Shown here: positions 39,228 through 47,436 of the stretch, piece by piece
Layout of the letters: each line of letters opens with the position of its first letter
How positions within the stretch are numbered: the stretch's first letter is position 1
Assembly: GCF_014534645.1 (NCBI RefSeq)
Contig: NZ_JACVQF010000234.1
Coordinates: 1 to 64,000 of the forward strand
Direction: 5' to 3'
DNA length: 64,000 nt
Source: Streptomyces griseicoloratus
GTDB lineage: Bacteria > Actinomycetota > Actinomycetes > Streptomycetales > Streptomycetaceae
Translations under genes and position numbers: made by a program
The notes under the pieces: generated by a model
What the model was told of the DNA's origin: nothing
Databases searched by the model: none
Seen by the model: only the letters and a program-made list of their open reading frames with translations

Positions 39228-39247
39228 AGCCGTTTAGTCTGGCAGGC

Positions 39248-39796
39248 ATGACGGACGTACGCGGCGCGCTGCTGCAGCAGATCAAGGACAAGGCCGTGGT
39301 ACACGGCAAGGTGACCCTCTCCTCGGGTCTGGAGGCCGACTACTACGTCGACCTGCGCCGCATCACCCTGGACGGCGAGGCCGCGCCGCTGGTCGGGCAG
39401 GTGCTCCTGGACCTGACCGCCGGCCTCGACTTCGACGCGGTGGGCGGGCTGACCATGGGCGCCGACCCGGTCGCGGCGGCCATGCTGCACGCGGCCGCCG
39501 CGCGGGGCCGCCGCCTGGACGCCTTCGTCGTCCGCAAGGCCGCCAAGGCGCACGGTCTGCAGCGGCGGGTCGAGGGCCCGGACATCAAGGGCCGCCGGGT
39601 CCTGGTGGTCGAGGACACCTCCACCACCGGCGGCTCCCCGCTCACCGCCGTCGAGGCGGTGCGCGAGGCCGGTGCCGAGGTCGTCGCCGTGGCGACGATC
39701 GTCGACCGGGCGACGGGTGCCGCCGAGAAGATCCAGGAGGGCGCCGGGGTGCCCTACCTGTACGCGTACTCCAAGGACGAGCTGGGACTGGACTGA
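39248..39796 (+). CDS. pyrE: Orotate phosphoribosyltransferase
   Basis: 182 residues from ATG 39248. Motifs: KVTLSSGLEADYYVDLRR, GGLTMGADPVAAAMLHAA, VRKAAKAHGLQRRVEG and the PRPP loop VLVVEDTSTTGGSPLTAVEA. It makes OMP from orotate and PRPP in pyrimidine synthesis. Isolated from the other pyr genes, as usual in Streptomyces. Confidence 0.95.
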   Translation: MTDVRGALLQQIKDKAVVHGKVTLSSGLEADYYVDLRRITLDGEAAPLVGQVLLDLTAGLDFDAVGGLTMGADPVAAAMLHAAAARGRRLDAFVVRKAAKAHGLQRRVEGPDIKGRRVLVVEDTSTTGGSPLTAVEAVREAGAEVVAVATIVDRATGAAEKIQEGAGVPYLYAYSKDELGLD

Positions 39797-39878
39797 GGTC
39801 CACTCGGAGTATCCCGCTTCGTCTGGAAAGATGGGGCCGACGATGACGTCGCACCCAAGGTTCAGGTCAGGGCCGTAA

Positions 39879-39938
39879 TGGACGTACCGATACGTACTGA
39901 GTCGAACCGAAACGTATCGGCGCGTATCGACACGTAAC
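39879..39938. promoter_or_regulatory. Clustered inverted repeats in the fba promoter region
   Basis: CCGATACGT (39887-39895) and ACGTATCGG (39912-39920) form a perfect 9-bp inverted repeat with a 16-base spacer. A further CGTATCGACACGTA lies at 39922-39935. The patch is much lower in G+C than its surroundings and lies 33-90 bp before fba. It is a good candidate for a regulator site; which regulator is unknown. Confidence 0.55.
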
Positions 39939-39970
39939 CGTGCCCACCCGCACATACAAGGAGCGGACAG

Positions 39971-41002
39971 ATGCCCATCGCAACTCCCGAGGTCTACAAC
40001 GAGATGCTGGACCGGGCGAAGGCAGGCAAGTTCGCCTACCCGGCCATCAACGTGACCTCCTCCCAGACGCTGCACGCGGCCCTGCGCGGTTTCGCGGAGG
40101 CGGAGAGCGACGGCATCATCCAGATCTCCACCGGTGGTGCCGAGTTCCTGGGCGGCCAGCACAAGAAGGACATGGTGACCGGCGCCGTGGCGCTGGCCGA
40201 GTTCGCGCACATCGTCGCGGAGAAGTACGACGTCACCGTCGCCCTGCACACGGACCACTGCCCGAAGGACAAGCTCGACGGGTACGTGCGCCCGCTGCTG
40301 GCGGTCTCCGAGGAGCGCGTCAAGGCCGGCCGCAACCCGCTCTTCCAGTCCCACATGTGGGACGGCTCGGCGGAGACCCTGTCGGACAACCTGGCCATCG
40401 CCCAGGAGCTGCTGGAGCGCGCCCGCGCCGCCAAGATCATCCTTGAGGTCGAGATCACCCCGACCGGCGGCGAGGAGGACGGCGTCTCCCACGAGATCAA
40501 CGACTCCCTCTACACCACGGTCGACGACGCGATCCGCACCGCCGAGGCCCTGGGCCTGGGCGAGAAGGGCCGCTACCTGCTGGCCGCGTCCTTCGGCAAC
40601 GTGCACGGTGTGTACAAGCCGGGCAACGTGGTGCTCCGCCCCGAGCTGCTGAAGGAGCTCAACGAGGGCGTCGCCGCCAAGTACGGCCAGCCGGCCGGCA
40701 GCAAGCCGTTCAACTTCGTCTTCCACGGCGGCTCCGGCTCCACCGAGCAGGAGATCGCCACCGCGCTGGACAACGGCGTGGTCAAGATGAACATCGACAC
40801 GGACACCCAGTACGCCTTCACGCGTCCGGTCGCCGACCACATGTTCCGCAACTACGACGGCGTCCTGAAGGTCGACGGCGAGGTCGGCAACAAGAAGACC
40901 TACGACCCGCGCACCTGGGGCAAGCTCGCCGAGGCGTCGATGGCCGCCCGGGTCGTCGAGGCCTGCGGCCACCTGCGGTCGGCCGGCCAGAAGATCAAGT
41001 AA
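39971..41002 (+). CDS. fba: Fructose-bisphosphate aldolase, class II
   Basis: 343 residues from ATG 39971, with AAGGAG upstream. Zinc-dependent aldolase features: PAINVTSSQTLHAALRGF, the catalytic Asp in VALHTDHCPKDKLDGY, LEVEITPTGGEEDGVSHE, FGNVHGVYKPG, and the Gly-rich phosphate loop FVFHGGSGSTEQE followed by VVKMNIDTDTQYAF. Central glycolysis and gluconeogenesis enzyme. An unusual repeat cluster sits in its promoter region. Confidence 0.97.
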   Translation: MPIATPEVYNEMLDRAKAGKFAYPAINVTSSQTLHAALRGFAEAESDGIIQISTGGAEFLGGQHKKDMVTGAVALAEFAHIVAEKYDVTVALHTDHCPKDKLDGYVRPLLAVSEERVKAGRNPLFQSHMWDGSAETLSDNLAIAQELLERARAAKIILEVEITPTGGEEDGVSHEINDSLYTTVDDAIRTAEALGLGEKGRYLLAASFGNVHGVYKPGNVVLRPELLKELNEGVAAKYGQPAGSKPFNFVFHGGSGSTEQEIATALDNGVVKMNIDTDTQYAFTRPVADHMFRNYDGVLKVDGEVGNKKTYDPRTWGKLAEASMAARVVEACGHLRSAGQKIK

Positions 41003-41033
41003 CGGATCGGGCACGGCCCGGAGCGCACGACGG

Positions 41034-41057
41034 GCCCGGCACCTCGCGGTGCCGGGC
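41034..41057 (+). terminator. Terminator after fba
   Basis: Perfect 10-bp stem GCCCGGCACC/GGTGCCGGGC around a TCGC loop, 31 bp after the fba stop. Confidence 0.88.
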
Positions 41058-41099
41058 TCCCGCGTGTCCGGGGCCTGTCCGGGGGCGGGGGGCGGCAGT

Positions 41100-41278
41100 G
41101 CGGGCCGTGCGCGTCCGCGCGGGTGGGTCCGCCGTACGGCTGTCGTGCCGGGTCCGCCGTGCCGGGTCCGTCGTACGGCTGTCGTGCCGGGTCCGCCGTG
41201 CCGGGTCCGTCGTGGGGCTGGCGTGCCGGGTCCGCCGTGCCGGGTCCGTCGTGGGGCTGGCGTGCCGGGTCCGCGTAC
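41100..41278. repeat. 39-bp tandem repeat between fba and the DUF3151 gene
   Basis: Units of 39 bp around GTGCCGGGTCCGTCGT and GTGCCGGGTCCGCCGT, four full copies plus partial ends, with two sub-variants (TACGGCTGTC or GGGGCTGGC inside). It starts within 45 bp of the fba terminator. Frames across it are open but repetitive and are not counted as genes. Confidence 0.85.
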
Positions 41279-41310
41279 GTATGCCTCCGGCATGGCGCAG
41301 ACTGGTGCCC

Positions 41311-41724
41311 ATGGCCATTCACGAGAACCTTCTCGGGGGACCGCCCCCGACCCACCTCCCCGACGACCCCGGGCCGCGCGAGCTGCTGGCGGGCGGGACC
41401 TCCGCCGCCGACGTCGCCGCGAAGTACCCGACGTCCTCGCTGGCCTGGGCCCGGCTGGCCGACGAGGCGTACGAGCGGGGCAGCGTCGTGGAGTCCTACG
41501 CCTACGCCCGTACGGGCTACCACCGCGGCCTGGACGCGCTGCGCCGCAACGGCTGGAAGGGCCACGGCCCGGTGCCCTGGGAGCACGAGCCGAACCGCGG
41601 CTTCCTGCGCGCCCTGCACGCCCTCGCCCGCGCCGCCCAGGCGATCGGCGAGAAGGAGGAGTACGAGCGCTGCTCCCAGTTCCTGAAGGACTCCTCGCCG
41701 ACCGCGGCCGAGGTGCTCGGATAG
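41311..41724 (+). CDS. DUF3151 family protein
   Basis: 137 residues from ATG 41311. All-helical soluble protein with TPR-like look: VAAKYPTSSLAWARLADEAY, SYAYARTGYHRGLDALRRNG, FLRALHALARAAQAIGEKEE, ending SPTAAEVLG. Conserved in actinobacteria with no known role. Terminator directly follows. Confidence 0.88.
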   Translation: MAIHENLLGGPPPTHLPDDPGPRELLAGGTSAADVAAKYPTSSLAWARLADEAYERGSVVESYAYARTGYHRGLDALRRNGWKGHGPVPWEHEPNRGFLRALHALARAAQAIGEKEEYERCSQFLKDSSPTAAEVLG

Positions 41725-41740
41725 CGGCCCCGCCGCGCGT

Positions 41741-41764
41741 GGCCCGCCTGTGACCAGGCGGGCC
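41741..41764 (+). terminator. Terminator after the DUF3151 gene
   Basis: Perfect 10-bp stem GGCCCGCCTG/CAGGCGGGCC with TGAC loop, 17 bp after the stop. Confidence 0.88.
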
Positions 41765-41869
41765 TTGCGGTTTCCTGGCAGCATTACGGAGGATGCCGGT
41801 GGGGACCGGGGCCCCGTGCCGGTAACGGCAGGGCGGACCGCTACCCGGAGTGCACATCAGGAGACAGCG

Positions 41870-42700
41870 ATGTCCCACGAGGCTCACGAGCCCGAGACCC
41901 CGCATCTCGATTTCCAAGGCACGACGCCGTACGAGGACTACGTCAAGGCGGACGTGCTCACCCACCTCCAGCACACCCTCTCGGACGATCCCGGAGAGAT
42001 GGTCTTCCTGGTCACGACCCAGGTCATGGAGCTGTGGTTCACGGTCATCGTCCACGAGTGGGAGACCGCGGCCCGCGCCCTGCGCGAGGACCGGGTCCAG
42101 CTGGCGACCGACGCGCTGAAGCGTTCGGTGCGGGAGCTGGAGGCGCTGAACGCCTCCTGGAAGCCGCTGGGGCAGCTGACCCCGGCGCAGTTCAACTCCT
42201 ACCGGGGCGCCCTCGGCGAGGGCTCCGGCTTCCAGTCCGCGATGTACCGCCGTATGGAGTTCCTGCTCGGCGAGAAGTCGGCGTCCATGCTCGTACCGCA
42301 CCGCGGCGCGCCGCGCGTCCACGCCGAGCTGGAGAAGGCGCTGCACGAGCCGAGCCTGTACGACGAAGTGGTCCGGCTGCTGGCGAAGCGCGGCTACGAC
42401 ATCCCCGACGCGGTGCTCCGGCGCGACGTGACCCAGCGGTACGAGGCGGTGCCGGAGGTGGAGGCCGCCTGGGCGGCCGTCTACTCCGGTGACCAGAACG
42501 GCGAGCTGGCCCGCCTCGGCGAGGCGCTCACCGACGTGGCCGAGCTGGTGTGGCGCTGGCGCAACGACCACCTGGTCGCCACCCGCCGCGCGATGGGCGC
42601 GAAGACCGGCACCGGCGGCTCGGCCGGGGTCGCGTGGCTGGAGAAGCGGGCCCGCAACAACGTGTTCCCCGAGCTGTGGACGGCGCGGTCCTATGTCTGA
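41870..42700 (+). CDS. kynA: Tryptophan 2,3-dioxygenase
   Basis: 276 residues from ATG 41870 (CAGGAGA upstream). Heme dioxygenase features: PYEDYVKADVLTHLQ, VTTQVMELWFTVIVHEWE, QFNSYRGALGEGSGFQSAMY (substrate-binding region) and the heme-ligand region WRNDHLVATRRAMGAKTGTGG. It opens the indole ring of L-tryptophan to N-formylkynurenine. The kynureninase start overlaps its stop by 8 bp, so the two are coupled. Confidence 0.96.
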   Translation: MSHEAHEPETPHLDFQGTTPYEDYVKADVLTHLQHTLSDDPGEMVFLVTTQVMELWFTVIVHEWETAARALREDRVQLATDALKRSVRELEALNASWKPLGQLTPAQFNSYRGALGEGSGFQSAMYRRMEFLLGEKSASMLVPHRGAPRVHAELEKALHEPSLYDEVVRLLAKRGYDIPDAVLRRDVTQRYEAVPEVEAAWAAVYSGDQNGELARLGEALTDVAELVWRWRNDHLVATRRAMGAKTGTGGSAGVAWLEKRARNNVFPELWTARSYV

Positions 42701-43895
42701 ACTGTCCGAACTGTCCGAACTGGCTGTGGCGGCGGAGAAGCTGGACGCCGCGGACGAGCTGGCGGGGCTGCGCGAGCGGTTCGTGCTCGACGACGTGGTG
42801 TACCTGGACGGCAACTCGCTGGGCGCCCTCCCGGCCCATGTCCCCGCGCGCGTGGAGGACGTCGTACGCCGCCAGTGGGGCGAGCTGCGCATCCGGTCCT
42901 GGGAGGAGAGCGGCTGGTGGACCGCGCCCGAGCGGATCGGCGACCGGATCGCCCCGCTGGTCGGGGCGGCGGCCGGGCAGATCGTGGTCGGCGACTCCAC
43001 CAGCGTCAACGTCTTCAAGGCGGTCGTGGCGGCCGTGCGCATGGCCGGGGACGGCCGGGACGAGATCCTGGTCGACGCGACGACCTTCCCGACGGACGGG
43101 TACATCGCCGAGTCGGCGGCCCGCCTGACGGGGTGCGAGCTGCGCCCGGTGACCCCGGCCGAGGTGCCGTCGGCGCTGGGCGAGCGCACCGCGGCCGTCC
43201 TGCTCAACCACGTCGACTACCGCACGGGCCGGCTGCACGACCTGCCCGCGCTCACGGCCGCGGTGCACGCGGCGGGGGCGTACGCGGTGTGGGACCTGTG
43301 CCACAGCGCGGGCGCGCTGCCGGTCGGGCTGGACGAGCACGGCGTCGACCTGGCGGTCGGCTGCACCTACAAGTACCTCAACGGCGGCCCCGGTTCGCCC
43401 GCGTACCTGTACGTCCGCCGGGACCTCCAGGACCGTTTCGACTCGCCCCTGCCGGGCTGGAACTCGCACGCCGAGCCGTTCGGCATGCGGTCCGCGTACG
43501 CCCCGGCCCCGGGCGCGGTGCGCGGCCGGGTCGGTACGCCGGACATCCTGTCCATGCTCGCCCTGGAGGCGGCCCTGGACGTGTGGGACGGCGTGCCGGT
43601 CGAGGCGGTGCGGGCCAAGTCCCTGGCGCTGACGGACTTCTTCCTGCGGTGCGTCGGGGAGTACGTCCCCGAGGGCCGGGTGGAGTCGCTGACCCCGGTG
43701 GCGCACGCAGAGCGGGGCAGCCAGGTCGCGCTGCGCTGCGAGGACGCCGGGGACGTGATGAAGCGGCTGATCGAGCGCGGGGTGGTCGGGGACTTCCGGG
43801 CACCGGACGTGCTGCGCTTCGGCTTCACCCCGCTGTACGTCGGTTTCGCCGACGTGGAGCGGGCGGCGCGGGTGCTGGGCGGGATCCTGGCGTGA
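42693..43895 (+). CDS. kynU: Kynureninase
   Basis: 400 residues from the ATG at 42693 inside the end of kynA. PLP enzyme: YLDGNSLGALPAHV, IVVGDSTSVNVFKAVVAA, DATTFPTDGYIAESAAR, VWDLCHSAGALPVGLD (aspartate) and PLP lysine in GCTYKYLNGGPGSPAYLYV. It cleaves kynurenine to anthranilate and alanine. The N-terminus MSELSELSELAVAA is a perfect three-residue triplet repeat (9-bp DNA repeat) just over the overlap. Confidence 0.96.
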   Translation: MSELSELSELAVAAEKLDAADELAGLRERFVLDDVVYLDGNSLGALPAHVPARVEDVVRRQWGELRIRSWEESGWWTAPERIGDRIAPLVGAAAGQIVVGDSTSVNVFKAVVAAVRMAGDGRDEILVDATTFPTDGYIAESAARLTGCELRPVTPAEVPSALGERTAAVLLNHVDYRTGRLHDLPALTAAVHAAGAYAVWDLCHSAGALPVGLDEHGVDLAVGCTYKYLNGGPGSPAYLYVRRDLQDRFDSPLPGWNSHAEPFGMRSAYAPAPGAVRGRVGTPDILSMLALEAALDVWDGVPVEAVRAKSLALTDFFLRCVGEYVPEGRVESLTPVAHAERGSQVALRCEDAGDVMKRLIERGVVGDFRAPDVLRFGFTPLYVGFADVERAARVLGGILA

Positions 43896-44053
43896 CGGGC
43901 GGGTCCGCGGGGTGGGGGCGGGGCCGATCGGCCGGCCCTCACCCTGCGTGACATCCCCGTGTCCGCGCACGTCATCGGCCTGATACCGTCCCGCCAACGG
44001 CCGATTCTCATCCCTGGTCCCCCAACACCGTTTCGTCCCTGAGAGGTTGGAGC

Positions 44054-44947
44054 ATGCCGGACGCCGCCGCAGAACCGGGCAACGCCGCTGCGAGGGCCGA
44101 GGCGGAGGAGAAGTCCGCCCTTTCGCACCCGGCCGTCGACCCCGACGGCACCGCCGCGTACGGCGACCATCCCGACCAGGTGATCGACTTCTACGCGCCG
44201 CGCGGAGCGGGTGGCCCGGGTGGCCCCGCCCCGCTGGTGGTGGTCCTGCACGGAGGCGCGTGGCGGGCCCCGTACGACCGCCGCCATGTGAGCCCGTTCG
44301 CCGCCTTCCTGGCCCGCCGGGGCTTCGCCGTGGCCAGCGTGGAGTACCGGCGCGGGGCGGAGGGCGGCGGAGCGGACGGTCCTCGCGCGGGGCGCTGGCC
44401 CGACACCTTCGACGACGTGGCCGCCGCGCTGGACGCGCTGCCCGCGCTGGTGCGGGAGCGCCTGCCCCGGGCCGACGTCCGCCGCATGGTGCTCACCGGC
44501 CACTCGGCGGGCGGCCACCTGGCCCTGTGGGCGGCGGCCCGGCACGTGCTGCCCGCCGACGCCCCCTGGCGCACCGACGGTCCGGCTCCCCTGCGGGGCG
44601 TGGTCGCGCTCGCGCCGATCGCCGACTTCGAGGTCGCCGGGAAGCTGGAGGTCTGCGGGGGCGCGGCGCGGGAACTGCTGGGCGGGGAGGAACTGTTCGC
44701 CGAGCGGCGGCCGTACGCCGACCCGTCCCTGCTGCTGCCCACCGGCATCGCGACCACCCTCGTCCAGGGCCGCACCGACGTGGACGTTCCGCAGGCGGTC
44801 GCCGAGGCGTACGCCGACGCGGCGGCCAAGGCCGGGGAAATGGTGGGCGTGACCCTGCTGGAGGACGTCGGCCACTTCCCGCTGATCGACCCGGCGGCGG
44901 ACGCGTGCGCCGTGGTGGCGGAGGAGATCGCACAACTGGCCTGGTGA
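44054..44947 (+). CDS. Alpha/beta-hydrolase, probable kynurenine formamidase
   Basis: 297 residues from ATG 44054. Carboxylesterase-like alpha/beta-hydrolase: LVVVLHGGAWRAPYDR (oxyanion HGGAW), nucleophile Ser in MVLTGHSAGGHLALW, and a late His in DVGHFPLIDP. The HGG-x-W and GHSAGG pattern fits arylformamidases of the kynurenine pathway. Position directly behind tryptophan dioxygenase and kynureninase supports hydrolysis of N-formylkynurenine to kynurenine. The gap of 158 bp to kynU may hold its own promoter. Other short-chain esterase roles cannot be excluded. Confidence 0.8.
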   Translation: MPDAAAEPGNAAARAEAEEKSALSHPAVDPDGTAAYGDHPDQVIDFYAPRGAGGPGGPAPLVVVLHGGAWRAPYDRRHVSPFAAFLARRGFAVASVEYRRGAEGGGADGPRAGRWPDTFDDVAAALDALPALVRERLPRADVRRMVLTGHSAGGHLALWAAARHVLPADAPWRTDGPAPLRGVVALAPIADFEVAGKLEVCGGAARELLGGEELFAERRPYADPSLLLPTGIATTLVQGRTDVDVPQAVAEAYADAAAKAGEMVGVTLLEDVGHFPLIDPAADACAVVAEEIAQLAW

Positions 44948-44963
44948 GTCGGGTGCCTTCGGG

Positions 44964-45072
44964 CGGTCCGTGGCTTTGGGGCGTCCGTGGCCTTGGGGCG
45001 ACCGTGGCTTTGGGACTGTCCGTGGCTTTAGGTCGGTCCGTGGCTTTGGAGCGGTCCGTGACTTGGGGGCGT
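44964..45072. repeat. 17/18-bp tandem repeat
   Basis: Six copies of GGTCCGTGGCTTTGGGGC with unit length changing from 17 bp (first copies) to 18 bp (last copies). It starts 17 bp after the hydrolase stop. Unlike the other two repeat arrays it is not a multiple of three, so frames shift through it. Confidence 0.85.
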
Positions 45073-45245
45073 GCCTGGCCTGTCGTGGGCGGCGGCGTGC
45101 CCGTGAAGGCGGCCCGGTCATACCCGTCATACCTGAGAGCTACCTCGCGGGTTCGCTCCCGGGCGGGACGCGGGTGACGTCGTCCGATTCGTAACTTCGC
45201 TTCCGTACGAGCCCGATGGGCGGGCTCGCCGGAGGGGGGACGGCC

Positions 45246-46235
45246 ATGGGCCGCGGGACGACGGCACGTTGGCGGCATCGAGTGGGGGGTCTGCGCCGGG
45301 CCGGGCTCGCCGCGCTCATCGCTGGTGCCGTGGTCCTCCCGCTCACCGGTGCGGCGCGGCCCGGCATCCCCGCCCCCGCGCCCGCCGCGCTCGCCGCCCC
45401 GACGGCCGGCACGCTGGAGGAGGCGTACGCCGCCAACCGGGCCAACGCCGCCGAGGCGTCCCGGATGGCCGCCGCCCACGGCGACCGGCACCGGGCGGCG
45501 GCGGACCGCTCGCTGGCCGACCCGGCCCGGCATCTGCTCGCCTTCGACGGCCGGGGCGCGGGTCTCGCCACGGAGGTCTTCGGCGACCTGGCCCGCGCGG
45601 ACCGCGTCGCCGTCCTGGTCCCCGGCTCCGACACCAGCCTCGACACCTACGACCGGTTCCGCGCCGCCGCCCTCGCCCTGCACCGGCGACTGGCCGAGGA
45701 GGCCCCCGAGGGCACCCGCACCGCGGTCGTGGCCTGGCTCGGCTACGAAACTCCGGGCACCGTGAGCACCACGGTCGCCACCACCGGCCGTGCCGAACAG
45801 GCCGCCCCGGCACTGCGCGCCCTCGTCGGCGCTCTGCGCGGTACGACCGGCCCGGACACGAACGTGGCCCTGCTCTGCCACTCCTACGGCTCCGTCGTCT
45901 GCGCCCGCGCCGCCGACGGACTGGACGTCGCCGACATCGCCCTCGTCGGCAGCCCGGGCACCGGCGCCGACTCCGTCGCGGACCTGGGCACCACCGCCCG
46001 CGTCTGGGCCGGCCGTGGCGCCGGCGACTGGGTGGAACACGTCCCGCACCTCAGCGCCGACCTGGTCGGCACCACCGTCGGCTTCGGCACCGACCCCATG
46101 TCCCCGGCGTTCGGCGCCCGGGTCTTCGACGCGGGGGACGGCGGCCACAGCGACTACTTCGACCCCGGCTCCCGCTCCCTGACCAACCTCGCCCGGATCG
46201 CCCTGGGCGAGATCACGGAGGTGACCCGTGACTGA
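45246..46235 (+). CDS. DUF1023-type alpha/beta-hydrolase, secreted
   Basis: 329 residues from ATG 45246 (GGAGGGGG upstream). N-terminal signal peptide (GLRRAGLAALIAGAVVLPLTGAARPG). The core shows LLAFDGRGAGLATEVF, VAVLVPGSDTSLDTYDRF, VVAWLGYETPG and the nucleophile in LLCHSYGSVVCARAA, then GHSDYFDPGSRSL near the end with the catalytic His. This is the alpha/beta-hydrolase DUF1023 group, mostly uncharacterised extracellular enzymes of actinobacteria. Its stop overlaps the acyltransferase start by 8 bp. Confidence 0.88.
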   Translation: MGRGTTARWRHRVGGLRRAGLAALIAGAVVLPLTGAARPGIPAPAPAALAAPTAGTLEEAYAANRANAAEASRMAAAHGDRHRAAADRSLADPARHLLAFDGRGAGLATEVFGDLARADRVAVLVPGSDTSLDTYDRFRAAALALHRRLAEEAPEGTRTAVVAWLGYETPGTVSTTVATTGRAEQAAPALRALVGALRGTTGPDTNVALLCHSYGSVVCARAADGLDVADIALVGSPGTGADSVADLGTTARVWAGRGAGDWVEHVPHLSADLVGTTVGFGTDPMSPAFGARVFDAGDGGHSDYFDPGSRSLTNLARIALGEITEVTRD

Positions 46236-47436
46236 CGTGACGCGACCGCGCGGCACCCCGGCCCCGCTGCGGCGTGCGGCCGCCCGGATCGACGCCGCCA
46301 CCCCGGCCGGGCGGGACCGGGCCGTCGACGCCCTGCGCGCCTTCGCGATCCTCGGCGTCGTCCTCGGCCACTGGCTGGTGACCGCCCTGGTCGCGGACGG
46401 CTCCGCCCTGCGCACGGCCAGCCCCCTGCAGCACATGGCCTGGCTGGCCCCGATCTCCTGGGTCTTCCAGACCCTCGCGGTGTTCTTCCTGGTCGGCGGT
46501 CACGTCGCCACCCGCGGCTGGGCCGCGGCACGGAACCGGGGCACGCCGTACGGCCGCTGGCTGGCCGCCCGGCTGTCCCGGCTGTTCCGGCCGGTCGCGG
46601 CCGTCCTCGTCCTGTGGACGGTGACGGCGGTCCTGCTGCTCCTGAGGGGCGCCGATCAGGCGACGGTCCACACCCTGGTGAAACTGGCCCTGTCCCCGCT
46701 GTGGTTCCTTCTGGTCTTCGCCGCGCTGACGGCGGCGACCCCTTGGCTCGCCCGGCTGCACCCGCTGTGGCCGCTGGCCGTCGTCCTCCACGTCGACCTG
46801 CTGCGGTTCGGGCTCGGCGCCCCGTCCTGGCTCGGCTGGGCCAACCTGGCCGCCGGCTGGCTCGTGCCCTACGCCCTCGGCGCCGCCTGGACCCGCGGCG
46901 AGCTGGACGGCCGCCGCGCGGGGTGGTTCCTGCTCGTCGGCGGTACGGCGGAGACGGCGGCGCTCGTCGCCCTGGCGGGCTACCCGGCGTCGATGGTCGG
47001 CGTCCCCGGCGCGGAGGTCTCCAACCTCAACCCGCCGACGCTGGCCGCCGTCACCTTCGGCCTGGCCCAGTGCGGTCTCGCCCTGCTGATGCGCGAGCCG
47101 CTGCGTCGTGCGATGCGCAGGCCGGTCGCGTGGGCGGCGGTGGCGCTGGTCAACCTCTCCGCGATGACGATCTTCCTGTGGCACCAGACGGCCCTGATGG
47201 CGACCACGGCCACCGGACTCCTCGCGGGCCGCCTGCCCGGCCTGCACACGCTCCCCGACGGCCTGGACTGGGTCGCCGCCCGGCTCGCCTGGCTGCCGGT
47301 GTTCGCCCTGGCCCTGGCGTGCTGCTGGACCGCGTTCCGCTCCTGGGAGCACGGTGGTGCGCGGCGCCGCTCGCGGGTGGTGCGGACGCATCGACCGCAG
47401 GCGCACCGCGGCACAGGTCCTAGGGTGGAGGTGTGA
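46228..47436 (+). CDS. Acyltransferase family 3 membrane protein
   Basis: 402 residues from GTG 46228. About ten membrane helices. The acyltransferase-3 start motif RAVDALRAFAILGVVLGHW carries the catalytic-type His, and the late ALVNLSAMTIFLWHQTAL is family-typical. Members O-acylate cell-surface sugars or lipids. Coupled to the DUF1023 hydrolase upstream and, by GTGATG overlap, to the sensor kinase downstream, so the surface enzymes and the two-component system may share a transcript. Confidence 0.88.
   Translation: MTDVTRPRGTPAPLRRAAARIDAATPAGRDRAVDALRAFAILGVVLGHWLVTALVADGSALRTASPLQHMAWLAPISWVFQTLAVFFLVGGHVATRGWAAARNRGTPYGRWLAARLSRLFRPVAAVLVLWTVTAVLLLLRGADQATVHTLVKLALSPLWFLLVFAALTAATPWLARLHPLWPLAVVLHVDLLRFGLGAPSWLGWANLAAGWLVPYALGAAWTRGELDGRRAGWFLLVGGTAETAALVALAGYPASMVGVPGAEVSNLNPPTLAAVTFGLAQCGLALLMREPLRRAMRRPVAWAAVALVNLSAMTIFLWHQTALMATTATGLLAGRLPGLHTLPDGLDWVAARLAWLPVFALALACCWTAFRSWEHGGARRRSRVVRTHRPQAHRGTGPRVEV

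Noticed and set aside
39092-43207. 1371-codon minus-strand frame across pyrE, fba and kynA
   Set aside because: It crosses four well supported genes and a repeat array, and reads as Arg/Gly/His filler. High GC leaves stop codons rare.
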